Source: Tethya wilhelma (taxonomy: Eukaryota; Porifera; Demospongiae; Tethyida; Tethyidae). Taken from it: DNA of 64,000 bases. The stretch lies in assembly GCA_964030475.1 (NCBI GenBank), contig CAXIPT010000006.1:6050231-6114230 (forward strand), in the 5' to 3' direction. The position numbers and the translations under genes are program-made. Position 1 is the stretch's first letter, and each line of letters begins with the position of its first letter. The notes beneath the pieces were generated by a model that worked only from the letters and a program-made list of their open reading frames with translations, searched no databases and had not been told where the DNA came from. Of this stretch, positions 1 to 12,116 are shown one piece after another.

Positions 1-1145
1 ATGACGCCATTGGAACACTGGCTGATTCTGTGGGCAACCACCTCAATAAACCAGTGAGTCGTGCCATCTCTGTACTATCATTTGAAGTGAGTTGTCTGTC
101 ATCTCTGCCATAGGACTACATCCAGCTGCTGATGCCTCCTCTCATTGACAAGTGGAGAGTGCTGAAGGACGATGACAAGAATCTCTTCCCCTTATTAGAG
201 GTAACGAGGGGGTCCCTGTCATTAGTGCCTTTCATTTATATTATATTATTTGTGTTAGTGTCTTTCGTCAGTGGCCACTGCTCTTCAATCTGGCTTCCTG
301 CCCTACTGTGAGCCTGTCTTCCAGCGGTGTGTCTCCCTGGTGGCCCAGACGCTCCACCACACTCAGGTGGCTCTGGCTAATCCAGAACACTTTGTTGTGC
401 CCGACAAGGAGTTCATGATCGTAGCGCTGGATCTCCTCTCAGGCTTAGCGGAGGGTCTCCATCAGCACATCGAGACGCTGGTGGTCCAGAGCAATCTACT
501 AACCCTCCTCTTTCAGTGCATGCAGGACCAAACGTCTGAAGTGCGTCAGAGTTCGTTTGCTCTCCTGGGAGACCTCACTAAAGCCTGCTTCCAGCACGTC
601 CGCCCGTTTGTAGGTGAGAATATTCAATTGTATCGTGAGCAATTGTTCTAAATAATGCCCACCAGTGCATTGAGGTTGTGTGTGTGTTGCCATTTCAGGT
701 GATTTTATGAGGGTCCTTGGCTCTAATTTGAACCCCCTGTTCATCTCTGTGTGCAACAACGCCACGTGGGCCATTGGTGAACTGTGTGTCCAGTTGGGAG
801 CTGACATGAAGCCCTATGCTGGATTGGTCCTAGGCCAACTGATTGAGAACATTAACCGTCAAGGCACGCCCAAGACCCTCTTGGAGAACACTGCCATCAC
901 TCTGGGCCGGCTGGGCCTCGTGTGTGCGGAGGAGGTGGCCCCCTTCATGCCCCAGTTCATCTGCATGTGGTGCAACACGCTGCGCAACATCCGTGACAAC
1001 GAGGAGAAGGACTCCGCCTTCAGGGGCATCTGTGCCATGATCAGTGTCAACCCCTCGGGAGTGCTACAGCACTTCATGTTCTTCTGTGACGCAGTAGCCT
1101 CGTGGAGTAATCCCAGCGATGACCTCAAGCAAATGTTCCACAAGG

Positions 1146-1176
<31 letters not shown>

Positions 1177-1331
1177 CTAGCTGGCTAGCTAGCTCTAAGT
1201 CCACTCTCTGTTCTCTCTGCTAGATTCTCCATGGGTTCAAAGGTGAGGTTGGCGAGGAGAATTGGCGTGCGTTCGCCGAGAGGTTTCCAGCTCCACTCAA
1301 AGAGAAGCTCTCGGCTATGTACCAAGTGTGA
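1..1331 (+). CDS. TNPO1: Transportin-1 (importin beta-2), C-terminal part, 5 exons, 5' end outside window
   Basis: This is a nuclear import receptor of the karyopherin-beta family. It carries PY-NLS cargo through the nuclear pore and is released by Ran-GTP. Exons read 1-53, 114-200, 259-613, 699-1144 and 1224-1331, all with GT/AG borders and matching phases, giving 348 residues ending in SAMYQV and TGA. Family-diagnostic stretches are [23 protein letters not shown] and [10 protein letters not shown], and the alpha-helical HEAT-repeat pattern continues to the end. The animal protein is about 890 residues, so roughly the last 40% is seen. Introns are 58-85 bp. A CA-rich tract sits in the last intron and a long CT tract (1367-1411) lies just past the stop. 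Identity is secure; exact orthology (TNPO1 or TNPO2) cannot be decided because a sponge probably has one gene. Confidence 0.95.
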
Positions 1332-1360
1332 CTGCTCACCTTGGCTCTGTGCATGGTAGG

Positions 1361-1366
<6 letters not shown>

Positions 1367-1411
<45 letters not shown>
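1367..1411. repeat. (CT)n microsatellite
   Basis: About 45 bp of uninterrupted CT directly follow the transportin stop. The open frames across it are low-complexity artefacts. Confidence 0.9.
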
Positions 1412-1412
<1 letters not shown>

Positions 1413-1510
1413 GAACAAGTCTATCATGTGACCATCCCCCAGCAACCAGCAGTTGCCTACACTGAAGCTATCTTGAAGTTTTCATCTCCTGCAAATGTTA
1501 CTGCAGTTCN

Positions 1511-1769
1511 GCCAGCACAGAGGAAGCCACTCAGAGTCTTAGCTTCCAAGACATCCCACATTCAGCAGGTGGCAGGTTCTTAATAAGTCATCCCGACCCA
1601 GTGACCAACAGCCTTCGGTACACTGGTCCCCCCTTTCGGGCCATGCCATATACAGGCATGTAGGCTGAGGTGAGTCAGAGCTCCCGCAGGATGACTCGAA
1701 CCCGCACACCTGGTTACAGTGGGCGCTCTTGGTGTAACGCCTTAACCACTGTGCCACATGTGCTGGCTG
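1511..1769 (-). mobile_element. tRNA-derived SINE, copy 1
   Basis: The minus strand carries an internal pol III promoter: A-box region TGGCACAGTGGTTAAGGCG and B box GGTTCGAGTCATCC, as in a serine/leucine-class tRNA. A conserved body of about 180 bp follows and ends in GCTGGC. Two further copies lie at 6775-7132 and 8359-8640 on the plus strand. The copy begins right after a single n (1510), so its far end may be cut by a contig join. Neighbouring sequence to about 2190 is shared with the other copies, so the SINE sits in a larger composite repeat. Confidence 0.8.
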
Positions 1770-2290
1770 AGAAACAATGAGGCTTCTTTCATCTTTATAC
1801 TTTAATAATTGATTTAATATTGATAAAGAAGAGAATGAAAAAAAACGTCAGTTGCAAATCCCCGACCTCGGACCTGTAGGTTGAAGACTTCTCACACTGA
1901 CCACTGTTCCAAAGTATCCTTGGCTTACGTAATTTCAAGATTAGCTATTTTTATAACTTGACTTATTTGCCACTGCGCATGTGTTGAGATCCTGTACCAT
2001 ATCTTTGAGTATGTGCAATTGTTTGTATGATGATAATAAAACAGGTAACATCAACATTCTGCAATACAGCAAGCAGGTTAGTAACTCTCACCTCATTGAA
2101 CACATGCATTCTAGTGCTAAAGAGAACTCCAGCCACTGAGTGCTCACTGGCTGTGTTATCTAGCTAACACTAGAATGCATGTGTTCAATGACATTAATTC
2201 CTAAAGGTCGTCAAATTCAAATATATAATGGGAACAAATTAGCACCACTTTTATTCGGTATTATTATTCTCTAATTGGCTGCTACTTCCA
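1770..2290 (-). repeat. Composite dispersed repeat with a 23-bp perfect hairpin
   Basis: This block recurs in pieces at 5577-5850, 6530-6780, 7956-8340 and 8775-8890. It contains a second tRNA-like segment (AGGTCCGAGGTC on the minus strand) next to the SINE head. Arms 2094-2116 and 2168-2190 are exact reverse complements (CATTGAACACATGCATTCTAG and its complement form the core), enclosing about 50 bp. No coding potential is seen. Confidence 0.7.
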
Positions 2291-2470
2291 CAATTCTGTT
2301 AACTTTATAATACTTTGTTTAATCTTGCAAAGAATAATTATACTATTTCATTCCTAAATGTTATTTTTATTAATGTAATAAAACAATGCCATAATGGTAT
2401 TCAGTATTAATGTGTTCACTGATCAATTGCCATTCCTGCAGTCACAATATTAGTATCAATGATATAAAGA

Positions 2471-2944
2471 TCACGTTGAGTTTGTAGCAATCCATTTCTC
2501 GGCAGTGTCTCTGGTGGCTTCACACAGCAGCTTCTGTACACAGTGAAACACACACACACTCACTCTAACCAGTAGTATATACACCTATATGTATGTAGTT
2601 GGACCTAGCTATTAAAAACCTACCTGGCTGCGATATCTGTAGCTGGACCTAGCTATTATAAACCTACCTGGCTGCGATGTCTGTACTCCTGAAATTCTTT
2701 CTCAATTGACAATTTTTCCAGTTTCAGGTCAGAGACTTGCTGAGTCAGCATACCAATGACCTCCTCTTGCGATTGGATCTGAACAGGAGGCCAATTAATA
2801 CACAAATAGATTACAGGGACATCCCCATTAGTACATTAATTAATGCAATCACCTTTGTGTGCAGCAGTAGCAGTTCGTGTTTGAGTCTCTCCATCATTTC
2901 CACCTGGGTCGAGTAGGAGGCTATGACTCCATCTCTCCTGCACG

Positions 2945-2983
<39 letters not shown>

Positions 2984-3776
2984 ACATTACAGTTCCATCG
3001 TATCATGGCTATTGTGAGACCCACCAGTTCTTGTAGTGCTCTTGGAAGTGGGTGAGTGATTTGAGCGAGCCCACTGCAAGGCCTCCCTCTGAGAAGGGCG
3101 GGATGAAGCTCATGAGGGTACTGTTCTCCCACTGCTCCACCAGGCTGCGGTACTTGCCTGTGAGGATCGGGTCCTCAGTGAATCCATGGCGATGGAAGAA
3201 CCCCTCAGCCTGGTGGTCCACAAAGGCCAGGAGACTCTCGTAGTGGCCTACCACCATGGGGTCCTTGATACTCTGTATGCAATGGCACATTTACATTGTG
3301 ATCAACCCAGGCTATCATTAAAGTCCATCTGGTTTAAGAATGCCGCCGGAAGTCATCAAAATAATGAGATTCATGAAATACTTTTCATATGAGGAGAAAA
3401 ATAGCTAACTTTTGACTGGTAAGGCATAGGAAGCTGGAAAAGCAATCAAACAAATACGGAGAACGAGCGCTTTCCAATGGTGCTTGAAATTTTTAAATCA
3501 GTTGAAAGTTATTTAATTTTTTCAACTGGCATTCTCAAACCAGATGGACTTTAGTCTGTGCTGTCTGGAGCGAACTTGGGGACAACAGCATTAATTGACA
3601 GGACAGTGATGGTGATGTGACCTACCTGCATGAGCTGCCTGCCTAGTCCCAGTCCACGGCATCTCCTCCTCACTGCTAACAGGTTCACTTGAACTGACCT
3701 CTGGCCTTTTTTAGAGGAGAGTCTCACTACTGACGCACACCCTAACACACAGTGCTCACTTCCAACAGACTCCTCA

Positions 3777-3823
<47 letters not shown>

Positions 3824-4207
3824 CACATACATTATAGCAAATTGGCAACATCTTGTCTGGTTGTTGTACAAGTGTAGCCTACATACAGTGCTGGTCTTCG
3901 AGCTCCTTTCTCTGAGCCACTCCAGAGAGGAACAGCTGTCTCTCTTGAGCAAACACATCCTCAACTTCAGCTCTGGACAAACACACAGTGTCACTAAAGA
4001 TAACAGATAAAACTAGGAACGTATTAATGTCAACAATCCATTGCTCTCACCCACTCTCCTCCTCCTCAGAGTCACTGGAGGACTCGTCGCTGAACACTCC
4101 AGAGAATTCATTCTCTTCTATGACGTCATCACTAGGGGAGGTGGGCGTGGTCTTAATGGGTGTGGTCTTGGAAGGCTGCTGTTTCTTGGTTCGGTGATTT
4201 AAAACCT
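2471..4207 (-). CDS. GNAT-fold N-acetyltransferase with acidic N-terminal segment and coiled-coil tail, 7 exons visible, 5' end not found
   Basis: Exons (minus strand) are 4051-4207, 3887-3972, 3626-3777, 3025-3272, 2853-2937, 2668-2778 and 2471-2533. All have GT/AG borders and agree in phase, giving about 300 residues. The order is a Thr/Pro stretch and a Ser/Glu-rich run (DESSSDSEEEESG), then a GNAT core. The core has a beta-strand VQVNLLAVRRR, an acetyl-CoA loop of the RxxGxG type (RRCRGLGLG) and a later strand/helix AEGFFHRHGF typical of Gcn5-like enzymes. A helical heptad tail follows (EVIGMLTQQVSDLKLEKL). The reaction would be transfer of acetyl from acetyl-CoA; the substrate is unknown. 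The tail suggests assembly in a larger complex (inference). The first exon is preceded by TTGTAG, so upstream coding exons should exist between 4.25 and 5 kb but I could not place them. Confidence 0.7.
3781..3821. repeat. (GA)n microsatellite in intron
   Basis: A pure GA run doubles as the polypyrimidine tract (CT on the minus strand) of an acceptor site in the GNAT gene. Confidence 0.9.
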
Positions 4208-4539
4208 CTACAAGTGCATCAATAGAGACAGACAATGTAACAGCTGGGCATCTATCAGTATGGTAGCACTATGTCCTAAAGTGGTCACTGATTCACTGAT
4301 GCTGTACTAGCCAATGTCACAATACAATTCATTTGCATTAGCCAGCCATAATGCATTAGATATATACTGTTATAGGGGGTAAATTTGGCTGGCTTTAAAT
4401 TTGGCAAATTCACATTTTAGCACGATTGGCAATTTAACTCTGCACACTGCATTGTTTGGCAATTTTTAATTTCCGATTTGCAGAATAATTCGCCAAATCA
4501 CCAAATTTACCTGCTACACAGTAATGCATTAGATACAGG

Positions 4540-4598
<59 letters not shown>

Positions 4599-5162
4599 CA
4601 CCTTGTGGTGATGCCATTATGACGATGGTCTTGCAGTTNGAATCTTACAAACACTCATAAAGTCCTAGAACATTGCTTACAGCCAGGCCTCACCAAATTT
4701 GCTATTGTAGTGAACCTAGTATGGCATTTTGGTCACGTGACCATTATTTGCGAATTTGTGTTTTTAGTAAAATGCCTCGCAAAGGAAAACAATGCGTGAT
4801 TGCATCAAACCAGATATATTTTTCAGTTGATCTAGAGTAGGTCTACACAAATAACTAGCAATGACTTCAATTTGCCACTCTTGAAATTTCACGTTGGACA
4901 CCCTACACACTGCAACCAGTGGAGGGAGCAACCCATTGTTCTTAGGCTAGCTACCCTAATGGTACACACACTGACAAGGCAATCAAGGAGGGCTGCTTAA
5001 AAAATGTTTTCTTCATGAAATTAGGAATGCAGTAGCTATGTATTATAATCAACAACACCAAAGTCACTCAGAGAACTAAAGACAAGTTGTTTGCAAACTC
5101 CTCCTGCTTTAGTTAATGCACACACAACAGTACTAGTGCTAGTGCGAGGTACATTGACTGAC
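4208..5162. other. No gene recognised; TG microsatellite and one n
   Basis: This interval holds AT-rich sequence, a (TG)n run at about 4539-4590 and a single n at 4639. It should contain the missing 5' exons of the GNAT gene, but none could be supported. Confidence 0.6.
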
Positions 5163-5228
5163 CTGTCCATGGAGAGGTCAAAGATACCCAGGAACTGATT
5201 GAGTGAGGTCTGGTACATGACGTTCACC

Positions 5229-5248
5229 TAGTCTGGCCAGCCAGACTA
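5229..5248. mobile_element. 20-bp TIR-only insertion with 10-bp target duplication
   Basis: TAGTCTGGCCAGCCAGACTA is an inverted repeat of two 8-bp ends around a 4-bp centre. It is flanked by GACGTTCACC at 5219-5228 and 5249-5258. It interrupts a highly conserved dynein reading frame, so the uninserted state can be inferred from the family. Its termini resemble those of the larger TAG(C/T)CT elements in this window. Confidence 0.75.
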
Positions 5249-5576
5249 GACGTTCACCATGGACATCTCCACGATTAGGAAGTAGAGGATGGAGCCCCTG
5301 GCGGCCACTGGCCTGTACTCCTCCCTGGCTGTGTTGATCTTAAGCTCTGTCTCTGCAGCCACGTTCAGCTTCTCATTCACTTCAAGAGCTGTCTCCTTGG
5401 TCGTACGAAGCACCTCTATTAGGGACTCATCATCAACGAGGGATCCCTGTAATTAGGAGAATCATTATCAAAGTAAAAGTTACCATTATTCACTAATTTC
5501 CACAAATATTTCAGGCATAAAGCATAATTATCATTTTAACTCATGATGAAATGGGCCTAAGCACGAGGCATGTAAT

Positions 5577-5850
5577 CACACAGGACCAAAAATTGTGGAA
5601 GTAGCAGCCAATTAGAGCATGATAATACCGAATAAAAGTGGTGCTAATTTGTTCCCATTATATATTTGAATTTGACGACCTTTAGGAATTAATGTCACTG
5701 AACACATGCATTCTAGTGCTAAAGAGAACACCAGCCACTGAGTGCTCACTGGCTGTGTTATCTAGCTAACACCAGAAGAGGTGAGAGTTACTAGCCTGCT
5801 TGCTGTATTGCAGAATGTTGATGTTACCTGTTTTATTATCACCATACAAA
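5577..5850 (+). repeat. Composite dispersed repeat, copy 2
   Basis: This is homologous, in the opposite orientation, to 2040-2290. It shares GAACACATGCATTCTAGTGC, the TTACTAGCCTGCTTGCTGTA segment and the AT-rich flank. Confidence 0.75.
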
Positions 5851-6517
5851 TAAGGCACCGGTGGTGCACAAGCCTCGGCGGCACACTCTGTCACTTGCAA
5901 CTTGTGATGAGGCAGCATAAATCACAGACAGAGATGAGCAATGCTATGATTATATCAGCTGTTGTCAGATGCTATTGAGCAAACCTATGGGCTATCTGAA
6001 TCATGTAATATCAGTACAGTACTACTTGGTGACCAATGATGCAGCTTAGCTGAAGCATATGTGACACTGAGTGGAAGTTCACTGGTAAACACACTGACAC
6101 AACTAACTTGTAAGCTCAGAATTTTAGCTTGCAATCAATTGAGTTACTTACCTGTGCAAGCAGCTAAGCCACCTGAGCCAAGCACATCACATCCAGAGGC
6201 TGAGAGCCAGAGTTCTGTCACATCCAGTCCAACTGTATTTCTAGATAACGCACACTATACGTGGGCGTGATTTATGGGTGCGGTTTCGAAGATAAGCGTT
6301 CAGAGAAGCACAAAAGCCTCGTATCTCAGAAACTATAGTGTCTTGCAAGATTCTACACAACCATTTTCAAGATAATTTCGATTCATGAACGTAAGTACCT
6401 TCGGTTTGAACCACAGAGCGGCCATTCTTCACATTATCTAGTAACAGACAGACGCACACACACACACACAAAACGACTACCGTAATCCTCTGCACGTGAT
6501 ACTCACGCGCCGAGGCT
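5851..6517. mobile_element. Nested unclassified insertion of about 670 bp in the composite repeat
   Basis: The composite repeat runs up to ACCATACAAA and resumes at ACTACTCAAAGATATGG, as judged by the uninterrupted copy at 1990-2060 on the other strand. The intervening DNA starts TAAGGCACCGG and ends GCCGAGGCTTA, with AAGCCTCGGCG near both ends in inverted orientation. A 16-bp piece (GGTGCACAAGCCTCGG) recurs at 53,163-53,178. No protein is recognised inside. Confidence 0.5.
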
Positions 6518-6529
6518 TAACTACTCAAA

Positions 6530-6774
6530 GATATGGTACAGGGTCTCAACACATGCGCAGTGGCAAATAAGTCAAGTTATAAAAATAGCTAATCTTGAAA
6601 TTACGTAAGCCAAGGACACTTTGGAACAGTGGTCAGCGTGAGAAGTCTTCAACCTACAGGTCCGAGGTCGGGGATTTGCAACTGACGTTTTTTTTCATTC
6701 TCTTCTTTATCAATATTTAATCAATTATTATAGATTATTAAAGTATAAAGATGAAAGAAGCCTCTTTGTTTCAC
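6530..6774 (+). repeat. Composite repeat with second tRNA-like head
   Basis: The unit upstream of SINE copy 2 contains AACAGTGGTCAGCGTGAG and AGGTCCGAGGTCGGGGATT, spaced like pol III A and B boxes. The same unit stands in front of SINE copies 1 and 3. Confidence 0.6.
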
Positions 6775-7132
<358 letters not shown>

Positions 7133-7260
7133 TTCTTTTTAATTAAGTGGCTTCCTCTGTGCTGGCCTTTTTTTTCTTATTTCCTTTTTTCTTTTTACTC
7201 TTCAAAGATTTTGATATGATTGTTTGTAAAGTTATTGCTATTAGCATGACATTGTATGTT

Positions 7261-7955
7261 ACATGTAGCCTCGTTCCCAGGCTCCTCCTTCGCGAATATT
7301 TTCTTCGAAAATAAGGAAGGAGAGCCTGGTACCAGTAGTCACGTGAAATCTTAAAAAATGGAATAATTTTTTTTTACATTCCTTTTCATTTATATTACAA
7401 CTTTTTGTTTTGTTATAATAATTTTTTTTTTATACCCTAAGAATCTTCAGTCTTATAATTGTTTCTTTCCTTTCTCCTTGTGTCAATGATGGCTTGGCTT
7501 CACCTCTGGCTCTAAATCTCAAATGGTGTGTGCAAGTTAAGTCTGTGAACAATGGAAGTGTAAGATTGAGAGTCCATACCTTAGAACGGACATGGAATTG
7601 CTCCTACAATAAGTGTGTGCATGTAGTGTGGAAGATTTAAACACTCTATATAATGCCAACTGGGACAAAACTCACCTTAAAGTTAGACATAGATCTGCAA
7701 CTCAAAAGTGTGTGCATGTAGTGTGGAAGATTTAGACACTGTATATAATGCCAACTGTGACAAAACTTACTTTGCAGGCTGGATATAAATCGGCTTCTGC
7801 AACTCAAGTGTGTGCATATTTATACAGCCATATTTAATCAACAATGATAGCCAAGTCATTTGCAATCCTTACCTAACTGAACAGATCTTCCACATGATGA
7901 CCTCCAAGACCTGAACAATGTGCATATTGTAGACTTGTTACTTTGATTCATGNGA
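7261..7955. other. Single TAGCCTCG-type transposon end, otherwise no feature
   Basis: 7268-7345 matches the terminal hairpin of the element at 37,409 (TAGCCTCGTTCCCAGGCTCC and its partial complement AAGGAAGGAGAGCCTGG) without a partner end nearby. The rest contains two tandem-like copies of AAGTGTGTGCATGTAGTGTG (about 7611 and 7704) and a single n at 7949-7955. No gene is seen. Confidence 0.5.
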
Positions 7956-8358
7956 TTAATGTCACTGAACACATGCATTCTATATAGTGCTAAAGAGAAC
8001 TCCAGCCATGGAGTGCTCACTGGTTGTGTTATCTAGCTAACACCAGAAGAGGTGAGAGTTACTAGCCTGCTTGCTGTATTGCAGAATGATGATGTTACCT
8101 GTTTATATTGTCACCATACAAACAATTGCACATTCAGTGGCAATTAAGAAATAAGTCAAGTTATAAAAATAGCAAATCTTGAAATTACGTAAGCCAAGTG
8201 CACTATAGAACAGTGGGTCTGCGTGAGTTGTCTTCAACCTACAGGTCCGAGGTCGGGGATTTGCAACTGACGTTTTTTTTCCTTCTCTTCTTTATCAATA
8301 TTTAATCAATTATTATAGATTATTAAAGTATAAAGATGAAAGAAGCCTCATTGTTTCT
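7956..8358 (+). repeat. Composite dispersed repeat, copy 3
   Basis: The same modules as 1770-2190 and 6530-6774 appear, including the tRNA-like segment with GGTCCGAGGTCGGGGATT. Confidence 0.7.
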
Positions 8359-8615
8359 CAGCCAGCACATGTGGCACAGTGGTTAAGGCGTTACACCAAG
8401 AGCGCCCACTGTAACCAGGTGTGCGGGTTCGAGTCATCCTGCGGGAGCTCTGACTCACCTCAGCCTACATGCCTGTATATGGCATGGCCCGAAAGGGGGG
8501 ACCAGTGTACCGAAGGCTGTTGGTCACTGGGTCGGGATGACTTATAAAGAACCTGCCACCTGCTGAATGTGGGATGTCTTGGAAGCTAAGACTGATGGTG
8601 GCCGCCTCTGTGCTG

Positions 8616-8640
<25 letters not shown>
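8359..8640 (+). mobile_element. tRNA-derived SINE, copy 3
   Basis: The head and body are nearly identical to copy 2 and end in GCTGGCC followed by T-rich sequence. The downstream tail (to about 8790) is also shared with copy 2, showing that both were copied as part of one larger unit. Confidence 0.8.
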
Positions 8641-8646
<6 letters not shown>

Positions 8647-9049
8647 CCTTTTTCTTTAAGTGGCTTCCTCTGTGCTGCCTTTTTTTTTCTTATTTCCTTT
8701 TTTCTTTTACTCTTCAAAGATTTTGATATGATTGTTTGTAAAGTTCAATATTGCTATTAGCATGACATTGTATGTTACATGCATTCTAGTGCTAAAGAGA
8801 ACTCTAGCCACTGAGTGCTCACTGGTTGTGTTATCTAGCTAACACCAGAAGAGGCAAGAGTTACTAGCCTGCTTGCTGTATTGCAGAATGATCACGATTA
8901 CCAGCAATCAGCTACACAAATCAATGAATATACCACAATCAGAGTCAGATTGATTCTAGCCCACTTAGCTGCTACCAATACTGCTTTTGAATGTGCATAA
9001 ATCTACGTGAGGCAATTTTCCTGCACTCAGTGTACTACTAGTTGTATAC

Positions 9050-9090
<41 letters not shown>

Positions 9091-9499
9091 CAGAGCTCAC
9101 CTGTGTACTAGTAAGCCTATACAGAAGATTGTCTTCCAGTTCCTTCATTTTCTTCTTGTTGGATGTGACCTCTTCCATGAGCTGGACTCTCTCTGCCTCC
9201 AGCTCCTGTTTCTCTGTCAGTATGACTCTGCCCAGGAGCTGGTCCTCCAGGCCATTCATGGTGACAGTGAAGTCAATGATGGCCGTCCTAGCACTAATCT
9301 CAGGGGTGTAGGATGGGTTGGCAAGCTTGGTGGTGATGTAGAGGGTGAATGAAGCCTGGCATCACATCCACCTCCTTGTCACCAACCTTCACCTTCAGGG
9401 TGGTTCCTGAGAGAGAGAGTAATCCTGGTGTAGTTCTCATTGCCTGCACTACAACACAAGGACACATGTGGTGTCAGTAAGAGGGGGAGAGGCCTGTAC

Positions 9500-9857
9500 C
9501 TTGGTTGGCAGCAGGAAGCAACTGGGCCATGGAGAGAACCAACGGTCTTTGAGGTACCTCCAGAGCACAGCTATCCACAGTCTCTCCCGGCAGAGGCAGC
9601 AGTCTCAGCTTAGCCAATGCCGAAGCAGTGGCTTTGGCAGTTTCCCAGCTATAGAGCAGCAGCCAACGGTGGGCACTGCTGCCTTGGCAGCTACCACCAT
9701 CTTCCCGGCAGGGGAGGATCATGGCCTGGGAGGCATTGATGAGGCCCAGCTGGGCACTGGAGCTGTTCATGCTCAGCTGTACTTGACAGCCTGCACCAGA
9801 GAGGAGATCTGCTGGCCTGGCAGTGGTGCAGCGTGCTTCACAGCAATCTCCACAGAC
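9500..9857 (-). pseudogene. Talin-like exon with several frameshifts
   Basis: Talin links integrins to actin. The minus strand, read in changing frames, gives talin-rod-like pieces: VEIAVKHAAPLPGQQ, QLGLINASQAMILP, GKMVVAAKAAVPTV, ETAKATASALAKLR and PLPGETVDS. Each piece is plausible, but they lie in two frames with switches and a stop between. Splice sites flank the exon (acceptor before 9857, donor after 9500). This is either a decayed duplicate or poor sequence. Its closeness to broken dynein exons points to a decayed segment. The talin call rests on remembered family motifs, so confidence is moderate. Confidence 0.6.
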
Positions 9858-9944
9858 CTACATTAGACACACCACGTCACTATTATATGCATACAATTCA
9901 AAGCTTTTCTGTCTGAAGAAACAAGTGTAGATAACCTTCTCTCC

Positions 9945-10119
9945 CTAACGCCACTTGTTCATACTACCTTTAAACTTATCCAGCAACAAGGGGGTCTGAG
10001 GAAATGCTGGTTGCTTTTTGCCAAGTGGAGACACATTTCCTCCCATTGCTCTTGGTGTGGACTTCTTGACGCCTTCTTTTTGAGAGAGCACAAGAGGCAG
10101 CAGCAATTTGGTCACAGCA
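9945..10119 (-). CDS. Possible terminal exon of an unrecognised protein
   Basis: The acceptor CTCCATAG precedes an open frame of about 58 codons beginning in AVTKLLLPLVLSQ and ending in KGSMNKWR and TAG. It is basic and Pro/Ser-rich, resembling a disordered C-terminus. No upstream partner exon was found before the ATP synthase gene, whose stop is only 200 bp away on the same strand. Confidence 0.3.
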
Positions 10120-10320
10120 CTATGGAGAGGGAGTGGGTAAAGAGTCGTCAAACCTTCTTCTAACAACAACCATAATTTACTGCTACACAACCATGTCAGA
10201 TTGTTATAAAATCCCCTTTCTGACTCAATAATAACTAATAATAACCTCCAATAATTTATATGCACCTGTAGACTAGCATCTGACAATAACAATATGAACT
10301 ATAGCAATAGAGTACAGAGT

Positions 10321-11641
10321 TCAGACGGCAGCAGCTCCAGAGATAATTTCAATGAGCTCTCGTGTGATGACTGCCTGTCTTGTTCTGTTGTATGTCAGCG
10401 TCAACTTGTCTATGACCTCACCTGCAAAGACATACATCCCAAATGGCAGTTGGTATGTAGCACAGACAAAGACACAGTTGCACTCACCAGCATTCTTACT
10501 AGCAGCCTCCATAGCCGTCATCCTTGAGCTCTGCTCACTGCAGGCCCCTTCCTTGATGGTGTAAAAGATGAGATTGGCCAGTGTCATCTCGTGGTAGCAG
10601 CGCAGCACCTCCTCGTCCCAGTCGTCATACACGAACATCTTGTCTGCAGGGAAGAGTTAGTTAAGATCAGCACTACACACACAAAGAGACACCACTCACC
10701 TGACGTGCTCAGTGAGGAGAGGGGCACCAATGGATGGCTCGATGTGTTGTAAGAAATCACATTTCTGAAAGAGAGGAACAACCTGTCATAAAGCTAAGAG
10801 TAAATCATTTGACTCACTTGAATCTGTTGAAAACAATCTCAGCACTCTCGTACTCAAACCCAGAGTCCAAGATCTCCTGAGCAATGAAGCTAGCCTCCGC
10901 AAACACTGGTGGTTTCTTTCCAATGTCAGAGAAATGCATCAGCATGTTGTTCTTGAACAGACGTTGGAGAATGGTGCGAACTTTGTCCCCGACACAGACC
11001 ATCATTGTTGTCTTGTCACTGCTTCTCTCGCTCATGAAGTTGCGGATGTTCCTTGCAACACTGGAGTGGATGCTGCCACACAGCCCCTTGTCGGAGGATA
11101 TGGCCACTATCAAATGCTTTGGTTTCTTCTCCTCCTCGCTCAACTCGGCCTTGTCAAACAGAGCTGGAACAACCAACCACAACTTGTGAAAGTGGTACTC
11201 ACTGCCACAGCACAACCACACCCACCTTGAGCTCCAACTCCGTATGTCCTAGCTGGCTTCAATTCTCGTTCAGACATTTGAAATTTAGCAGCTGACACCA
11301 TTTTCATCGATTTGGTGATCTTCTCAATATTCTTCACTGACTTCAAGCGAATGGACACTGCAATCAATAATTTAGTTGACACGAACATTAACCAGCTAGG
11401 GTACAAACATGGGTAGATTATCTACGGTACAAATACAATCAAAACCTCGATCGAGTGACTCACTTACATTCTTTCAAAGTAGCCATTCCTCTAACGCTTT
11501 GCCTACAGCACAACGGACACACACATACACAACAAATCAGTAACAAATAGAGTCGTTCATTGTAAACAGCAATGTGCCGTGCACTCACAGAACAGGCTGA
11601 GGCCTGACAGGCTTCACCACTCTCCATAAACACGCAGCCAT
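10321..11641 (-). CDS. ATP5F1C: Mitochondrial ATP synthase F1 gamma subunit, complete, 7 exons, 295 aa
   Basis: Gamma is the rotating central stalk of F1, converting rotation driven by Fo into ATP synthesis in the mitochondrial matrix. Exons (5' to 3') are 11589-11641, 11468-11502, 11226-11357, 10818-11163, 10700-10764, 10488-10643 and 10321-10421. Their sum is 888 nt, exactly 295 codons plus TGA. The first about 25 residues ([11 protein letters not shown], basic, no acids) are a mitochondrial presequence. The mature start [20 protein letters not shown] is the N-terminal coiled-coil helix, [18 protein letters not shown] is the nucleotide-fold strand region, and the conserved C-terminal helix ends in [19 protein letters not shown]. 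It is intact, with no odd residues. It shares a 69-bp start-to-start region with TMA7. Confidence 0.96.
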
Positions 11642-11710
11642 CTTGCCCAATTTCACAAGAAATGACGTCATACAGTTAGTGTGCTTTTATTAGAATATTG
11701 AGACTCAGGC
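11642..11710. promoter_or_regulatory. Candidate bidirectional promoter with CRE palindrome
   Basis: Only 69 bp separate the start codons of ATP5F1C (-) and TMA7 (+). The interval contains TGACGTCA at 11663-11670, the full palindromic CREB/ATF site. Promoter function is inferred from position; transcription starts are not visible. Confidence 0.55.
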
Positions 11711-12116
<406 letters not shown>

